Shown here: positions 19,980 to 25,509 of the stretch, one piece after another | How positions within the stretch are numbered: position 1 is the stretch's first letter | Layout of the letters: each line of letters starts with the position of its first letter | NCBI GenBank assembly: GCA_001931875.2 | Contig: MSJH02000183.1 | Location: forward strand, 1 to 25,509 | Direction of reading: 5' to 3' | Length of the DNA stretch: 25,509 nt | From: Byssochlamys sp. IMV 00236 | Lineage: Eukaryota > Ascomycota > Eurotiomycetes > Eurotiales > Thermoascaceae | Program-made: the position numbers and the translations under genes | Notes under the pieces: generated by a model | Databases searched by the model: none | Seen by the model: only the letters and a program-made list of their open reading frames with translations | Told to the model about the DNA's origin: nothing

Positions 19980-21038
19980 ATGGCAGAGAACATTAACGAG
20001 ACCATATCTGAGCAAACGTCCATAAAGAATACAGAAACATACAAGGAAGGAGTGAAAATGTCAACTCAATCTCCTTTACCGTCAGCAGATCAACAACAAA
20101 AAACACCAAAAACTGCCATCAAAAGCTTTTTCTCGTCATTATCATCTCTTTTTTGTTGCGGACACTTTCAAGTGGACGATATGGAAACTGATGAACGTGT
20201 ATCGGGAGTTCCTGCTAGTAGAGTAGCTGCTTCACAGGTTGACAACACAGCCGAAATATATGAGACCCTCGGGTATCTTCCTGAAGACAGTACTTCTGAA
20301 AATAGTTGTCATACGAGTATTCGTAATGGCAAAGAAATCATACCGCTTCAACAATTCCAGAGATATACTATTACACCAGCTGATAAACAAAAGTTCAGAT
20401 ACAGACGTCTACTTTATCCTGCAAGAACGATTTACGAGATCGAATGGGAAGATAACCAGTGGTTACAGTTGGATAAACGTACAAATATCTATATTGAACA
20501 ATTACGAGTAACTGGCTTTTCAAAGATGGCTATTCGGGATGATGCATGCTTGAAAAAATATATCTCGTACGAAAATCCATCACAAATGGATATCCTACTA
20601 GAGTTGTCAATCACAAAAGAAATCAGTAAGCACGGGTACAAACAGGATAGAGACGTCAAAAGACGCTCAAAACCAATCAAGTGTCACCAACCAAGTTATT
20701 TCCCTATTCGCCGAACTCGTTGGTGGAAAACATCGTATGAAGTGGGTGAAGCTCGTCTCCCAAATTGGGTCGACCCCGATCTATGCTGTAATGCGGTAAT
20801 GATGGACGCGCCTTCAGTCATGGCTGCTATGACAAATTTAAGTAGATCCTCAGCTTGTTCCTTACAACTACCAAAGCTTCCGGATACACCGACAATATCA
20901 CAAAACTCTTCAGTATCCCAATTGCCTTATGAGCCTTCCTCTACACCAACATTACAAACAGTTCCTTGGCAGATTAAGCCATTGAAGTATACAGATCCCC
21001 CTGTTCTAGCGAATCCCCTTGTTAATACAGTTGCTTAA
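19980..21038 (+). CDS. Unrecognised protein, 352 aa, with N-terminal Cys pair and Trp-rich core
   Basis: An intronless frame with stop at 21036-21038. The frame opens at 19875, but the first plausible start is ATG 19980 (MAENINETISEQ); the codons before it read like a leader. A second ATG lies 26 codons later. I do not recognise the family. Residues 49-63 (SFFSSLSSLFCCGHF) form an amphipathic Ser/Phe stretch with adjacent Cys, a possible palmitoylation and membrane-anchoring site. The central part, about 128-215, looks folded: FRYRRLLYPARTIYEIEWED, then NQWLQLDKRTNIYIEQLR. The Trp spacing and IE give a distant echo of WWE domains, too weak to call. A basic patch and RTRWWKTSYEV (about 245-255) follow. 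The last 60 residues are Ser/Thr/Pro-rich and probably disordered. A plus-strand AATAAA lies at 21167-21172. The gene appears expressed-looking and intact; function is unknown. Confidence 0.7.
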   Translation: MAENINETISEQTSIKNTETYKEGVKMSTQSPLPSADQQQKTPKTAIKSFFSSLSSLFCCGHFQVDDMETDERVSGVPASRVAASQVDNTAEIYETLGYLPEDSTSENSCHTSIRNGKEIIPLQQFQRYTITPADKQKFRYRRLLYPARTIYEIEWEDNQWLQLDKRTNIYIEQLRVTGFSKMAIRDDACLKKYISYENPSQMDILLELSITKEISKHGYKQDRDVKRRSKPIKCHQPSYFPIRRTRWWKTSYEVGEARLPNWVDPDLCCNAVMMDAPSVMAAMTNLSRSSACSLQLPKLPDTPTISQNSSVSQLPYEPSSTPTLQTVPWQIKPLKYTDPPVLANPLVNTVA

Positions 21039-21663
21039 TGTAGTGGCTGAATATCTCCTTGTATAAATGCATCTATGACCTCCTTTTCATTTAAAACATG
21101 TATCTTTATTATAAATAGCCTCCTTTTTTTTTTCCCTGTCATATATATTTATTCATATCGAACCAAAATAAAACAAGTCTATCTTGTTACACCAGGTGTA
21201 TGCATGTTGACAAACACTGTCTCCATAGTTTTCCTATTTTGAAGCATCCGATGAACTTGTTTTATTTGTAATACACAAATACAAACCTTAAAGACATGTT
21301 GTACTTGCATATTTCAATGGGCATTTCGTTGTACATAAATTGACCATCTTTTATAGCATAGTTACAATCTAAATGTCAATAATTTGATTTCTCAAGGAGA
21401 ACAAAGCGTGGTAATGCAGACATATTCGGTTTATCGACACTTTATGTTGCACTCTTTTTTTACCTCCTCTAAAACATGAAATAGAGCATATTTTTGAAAG
21501 AACCAATTTAGAGCCATGATAATCAAACCTTAGATTTCTCAATCGACCCAAACTACAAACAAAAAAAATAAAGCTTATCCTAGCAAAACTTTAACCAACA
21601 CTTTACTATTTTTTATTAAATCAAATTCTGTATATTGGGGGTATACACAATAACAACAAATTA
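21039..21663. terminator. Convergent 3' region with poly(A) signals on both strands
   Basis: The 352-aa gene (+) and the FLVCR-like gene (-) converge here. A plus-strand AATAAA is at 21167-21172, and a minus-strand AATAAA is at plus coordinates 21612-21617, about 50 bp past the minus-strand stop. The 60-codon minus-strand open frame at 21369-21551 has no family resemblance. No RNA gene was recognised. Confidence 0.5.
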
Positions 21664-23835
21664 CTATACAATATTAACATGCTCAGAATCACTCCTTCCT
21701 GCTGTTACTGTTTCAATAGTTTCACTAGAGCCATTATCGTATTGAGGAACTTGTTCATTCAGACACCTTCGTCTGTCAAAATCTGATGACGCCGTTTCTA
21801 TGGTCTTTGTTGTTGTTTCTTGTGATTTTTTAATGTCCTTTTCTTTTTGTAACGCACGCATTCTGAGCATTGGACCATTGAAAACCATGGCAAATAGGAC
21901 CATTACACCTGCAAGACCAGCCTGGAATATAAGAGCTTTATACATGTTGTTTTTTGGATTCCCATTGGGGTCTCGAAGCTGATCCATAATTACTACGAGA
22001 ATAAATCCAGTGAGCTGTCCTAGCTGCCATAAGAGCGAAGTGGAAATCGATTCAGTAATAGGATAAGTGGCTGAAATGAAGGTTTAGTTTCAAAGTTCTA
22101 AAGGTACTCAGATGACTTACTTTCAACACCAAGCTCTACACAAATGGGTACGATAAATGATAAAAGAAACTGGTTAAGGAAGTTTACATACAAGATGGCA
22201 GCAAATGAATCAGTTTTGACTAAATCACAGGTGTTAATACTTATAAATACAAAACTTATGCTTACTAATGAAAATAAATGCCAAGTAAGTAGTGAAAATT
22301 AGCGGTGTTATGATCTTGAGCAAAACTATATGTTGCTTGGTTTTGTCCAATATGGGCCCAGCAATAACTAGAGTTAACATAAATAATTACGGCTTGACCA
22401 TTATAAATCATACTTACAACAGCCAAAGGATCCCCCCACGACAGCAATAGCAGCAATGTTTCCAATTTCTCCATTTGTATAACCGTAAGGTGAAATAGCC
22501 TGGTTCATAAGACCACTCCATGCAATGGATAACCCAATGTTAATACCGTGAATGATTAGAATAACAAGGAAATGAACGTTCTTGATCAGACCTAATATCA
22601 TTTTTAGTAGCGAATCTCTATTTTCTTTTTCAGAGCAGTCGTCTTTGACTGGAGGTAAAGAAGCAGGCGTCGGTGGTCTGGCTGGAATAAACAAGAATGG
22701 AATGGTTGCTACCGTACAGATGCATGCAACCAAGATAACCTACATGTAAGCAGTTTAGATCCTCATGAACGCTAAAATAGGCAATGCAGATCATACAGTA
22801 AATTCGATTTTGTCTGTTCCTGTGGCAATAGCAGGCATAAGAAACATTGCGATTATGCCACCGTAATTGGATGCTGAGATGATGATTAGAGACTGTATAA
22901 CGTATTTTATTTTCATAAACTCACCAATAAACACACTTGCAGTGGCTCTCATGTTTTCCGTAAACCATAAAGAAGAAAACTATTAAAAGACCGTCTTTAG
23001 ATTACATACATATTCAAGTGTCTTAAAACTATACCACAGTCATGATGTTCAAGCTCATAGGAGCACTAATGGAAGCGATGGTCTGACCAAGCATCATAAT
23101 CGCAAAAGACGGTGGGTTGATCTTGACTGCGATCCATCTTATCCAACATCCTACTGACAAAAGTACCCCTGCGAGGAACAGCTAAAAGAATACCTTGTAT
23201 AAACATAAAAAGGGACTTTCTATTATACTTACTGATCGCTTTACTCCAATTCTTTCATACATCCAACTGGTAAAACAGCTTACAATTATATATGTTATAC
23301 CCATGATATTGTAGAGCCAATTTACTCCGGACAGAGAAATGTTAAGATATCCTGCAATCACTAAAGGAATAGGACTGAATGTGCTGCCGAAGATTGCTAC
23401 AGCTGTACGAAACAGTACTACAAGACAAAGAACTAACCACGCCACAGGATATGTCTTTAGCTCTATAGAAGGATTATCTTGAAGCTTCTGAGATTTCGGC
23501 TTACGCTCGGTGCTATCGTATTTAGCACCTGTATGCTTTAACTGATAGACAGCTTGCGTAGATTCATTAATGACTGTGTGGCTAGACCCTACTCCATCTG
23601 ATATAGAAGATTGCTCAGATGGAAATTCCTTTCTTTCGTTGCTACTTCCATACTGGATATATAGATTTGCATCTATAGATTGTTGTTGATGAAGGCGTGT
23701 TTCTGGCTCTTGTCGATTTGTATAACCTGTTATCTCGGGATAACTACTTGGACGTATATCTGTGCCCCTAACTTCCACAAAATCATTTTCCTTGTGTATC
23801 ATACTAGCGGATGCTCTGTGGTCTGGAAATGACAT
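21664..23835 (-). CDS. MFS transporter of the FLVCR/SLC49 type, 8 exons, 603 aa
   Basis: Minus-strand exons: 23835-23233, 23181-23035, 22979-22925, 22873-22797, 22739-22418, 22367-22266, 22219-22121 and 22070-21664. They total 1812 nt, and the seven GT-AG introns (46-57 bp) keep phase. A hydrophilic N-terminus of about 128 residues precedes about twelve membrane segments. Family marks are YPVAWLVLCLVVLF at the first segment, GVNWLYNIMGITYI, the loop WMYERIGVKRS typical of MFS loop 2-3, LWFTENMRATASVFIASNYG, GPILDKTKQ in the second half, and CVELGVETTYPITE near the end. FLVCR proteins export haem or carry choline/ethanolamine in animals; fungal substrates are uncertain. The C-terminal tail of about 70 residues is charged, starting RMRALQKEKD. 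Membrane location is certain from hydrophobicity; FLVCR-like subgroup is good but made by eye. Confidence 0.87.
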
Positions 23836-24878
23836 GAGATGGCGTATTGAGCAAGATTAGTAATTGTACTTTTTTAGGAATATAGATAATGTGGTTTAAA
23901 AAATGAAAGGGTCAATGTTGATCTGATTAAAGCAGATATAAAACGAAAAAGAAGGGAAGAGGGTGAGACAGACGGAAGTATGATCAAGGACGCTATATAT
24001 AAGTAAAAACAGTCTAGCCCTACATGTTATACATACTATTTAAAAGGAATAATATTCAAAGCATAATAGAAATTTAACGACAATAATAACTATTGAACAT
24101 GATATCATAATTTACGATACTCTTCCCCTTTTTAAGATGAAAAAAAAGAGAGAGGGACAGCGGTACCAAATAAACCTTAATTCATGCCCAAAGCGTATTT
24201 TAAGACATAATGGCCGGCGAATTTCCCGTGTATACAAGCCTTAGAACATGAATATATGTCAATCAGCATTAGTTGATGATTTACAGTCAGAGTATGTTCT
24301 ATTAAAACACAAAGTAGAGTTTTCGTTTCACGCAAATGTGCAAGATGGGTTTTTATACTAAAGATAATTGTATATTCTACTGCATATGCACACTTGAGCT
24401 CTCACTTATTCGTGCTAATACACGCTATTAGCTGTCAAAATGAAGTAATAACAGAGCTGTGAGAATGATATAATTTATGAGCTACTTCTTTATTTTTGTT
24501 ATCCTAAAGGAATGTAATAGTGTCAGTAGTATCCTAGTGGATTTTCTCATGCTAAAGTGTACCCTTTTACCAAGCCGAGACACCTTTAGGAGTAAAGTAT
24601 TTTAATAAAAATCGCCTTTGGTGAAGTGTTTTCCTTTTTTGAATGCTTGATTTCTTGGTGCTTTTCGACTATCTAGCAAAGATCATTTACTAATCTCAAT
24701 GCAGGGTATTAGAGTAAAAAAATAGGTAGCTTGAGTATAGTTGACAGACTGTTACTTTAAGACATGTTAATTCACATCATTTCCTTTATTCGAGTCATCG
24801 TGCGTTTAGGCTTTTTCTTTATTAAATGGTTAACATTTCAATCTAGAAAATGTTTTATTTAAAGGTGGTGGTGTTAAA
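23836..24878. other. Intergenic, about 1 kb, no gene seen
   Basis: The first 200-300 bp form the upstream region of the FLVCR-like gene (minus strand), with TATA-like AT stretches near 23994-24001. The rest is AT-rich with stops in all frames. No tRNA, tandem repeat or convincing coding stretch was found. Confidence 0.5.
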
Positions 24879-25461
24879 TTGCTTCATCAAGGAGTCATAG
24901 TTGCAATATTGGCTGGCAAAAATGGATGTGTTGGTGTGTATCGCAAGAACCGAAAGTCGATTTCCTTAGCCAACGATTCAAAATATATTTTGCGATTCTT
25001 CATGGACCACCAATCGTACTCCATTCAGCAATCGCTTCTATTTTCTGCGCCTTATACCCACACATGCTTCCAATTGCCAGTAACGTGATTATTCAAGATT
25101 TTTTTCAGGCAAAGCTAAAAACGGTAGTCGAATTGCTTCAACAACCACAAATTAAAACCTGGAATATGTCCATTTTGACAAAGTATATTACAACTAATTT
25201 CAGCGAAAACATCTCTTTTACTATCGACAGGCTGCAACAAAAGACAATTCTTTTACTATGTATTGCAACGATGTGGGGGTCAAGATCAGATATCGGTACC
25301 TCGCAAACACGCGATGTCCACTTCAAGTTTGATAATGTTGCAAATCTCACTGGTGTTATATTGTTCATCAAAGCTCCAAAGGAAGCTCAACAGAAACATT
25401 CAGCCTTGGCACCTCATTCCAAAAGTCGATGTGTCCTGTATTTACACCATTTACTTTCATG

Positions 25462-25462
<1 letters not shown>
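24879..25462 (+). pseudogene. Crypton-like tyrosine recombinase fragment
   Basis: The main open frame (24926-25462) reads VLHSAIASIFCALYPHMLP, then SNVIIQDFFQAKLKTVVELL, and then LQQKTILLLCIATMWGSRSD followed by IGTSQTRDVHFKF, LTGVILFIKAPKEAQQK and HSALAPHSKSRC. The stretch KTILLLCIATMW with R-S-D-I-G is the region around the first catalytic Arg in the tyrosine recombinases of Crypton-type elements that are frequent in Mucorales. The N-terminal part (24879-25000) seems to sit in another frame (KNGCVGVYRKNRKSISLAND), implying a shift. Near 25430 the frame leaves the expected CPVFT reading for an early stop. The scaffold ends before the HxxR and Tyr boxes would come. No start codon is assigned. 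Truncated or broken. Confidence 0.55.

Positions 25463-25509
<47 letters not shown>
25462..25509. repeat. Terminal poly-A run (scaffold edge)
   Basis: Forty-eight consecutive A close the window, beginning within the stop codon of the recombinase frame (TGA, 25460-25462). The preceding alternative frame reads FTPFTFM and would run on into Lys codons. An assembly end at a homopolymer is the simplest reading. Confidence 0.8.

Noticed and set aside
1..25509. tRNA, rRNA or CRISPR-type arrays
   Set aside because: No B-box-like cloverleaf arms, rRNA blocks or regularly spaced repeats were recognised by eye on either strand; no covariance search was possible.

Overview
The window looks like one small scaffold from an early-diverging fungus, most probably a member of the Mucorales (Mucoromycota). 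It is AT-rich. Its genes carry many GT-AG introns of only 44-70 bp, with AATAAA-type poly(A) signals and pyrimidine-rich leaders. The broken mobile-element genes (Tc1/IS630-like transposase, a C2H2 zinc-finger family, TnpB/Fanzor-like nuclease, Crypton-like tyrosine recombinase) are of kinds I associate with Mucorales genomes. The sequence starts with a T22 run and ends with an A48 run, so both ends are probably assembly breaks at homopolymers. Family assignments come from reading translations by eye, not from a search.

Layout. 40-1557 (+): a complete six-exon NIPA-type magnesium transporter. 1814-3457 (-), convergent with it: a six-exon protein joining an N-terminal ADF-H (coactosin/Abp1-like) actin-binding domain, a Pro-rich linker, a coiled coil and a C-terminal PH domain. 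3.9-8.3 kb: a mobile-element graveyard with a transposase fragment (+), a zinc-finger pseudogene (-), a decayed TnpB/Fanzor-like RNA-guided nuclease gene (+), a second partial copy of it 3 kb away as a direct repeat, and an unclassified pseudogene with a faint PD-(D/E)XK look (-). MET8 (siroheme synthase, 6030-6772) sits inside this zone and carries one frame break. 8.3-9.4 kb: one low-confidence 3' exon on the minus strand and spacer.

9480-19208 (+): a giant three-exon gene for a 3209-residue cytoskeletal linker with tandem CH domains, about 2600 residues of W-bearing spectrin-like or coiled-coil rod, and a GAS2-related (GAR) microtubule-binding domain near the C-terminus. This is the layout of a spectraplakin, without a visible plakin domain or EF-hands. 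19980-21038 (+): an unrecognised 352-residue protein with a Cys pair. 21664-23835 (-): an eight-exon MFS transporter of the FLVCR/SLC49 type. 24.9-25.46 kb (+): a Crypton-like tyrosine recombinase fragment running into the terminal poly(A).

These are independent eukaryotic genes, not an operon. Two of them (ADF-H/PH and CH/GAR) are actin-cytoskeleton adaptors, and three are transport or metabolic housekeeping genes. The most unusual items are the fungal spectraplakin-like protein, the ADF-H/PH combination and the Fanzor-like remnants. Frame breaks in several genes fall at homopolymers, so sequencing error must be separated from real decay.
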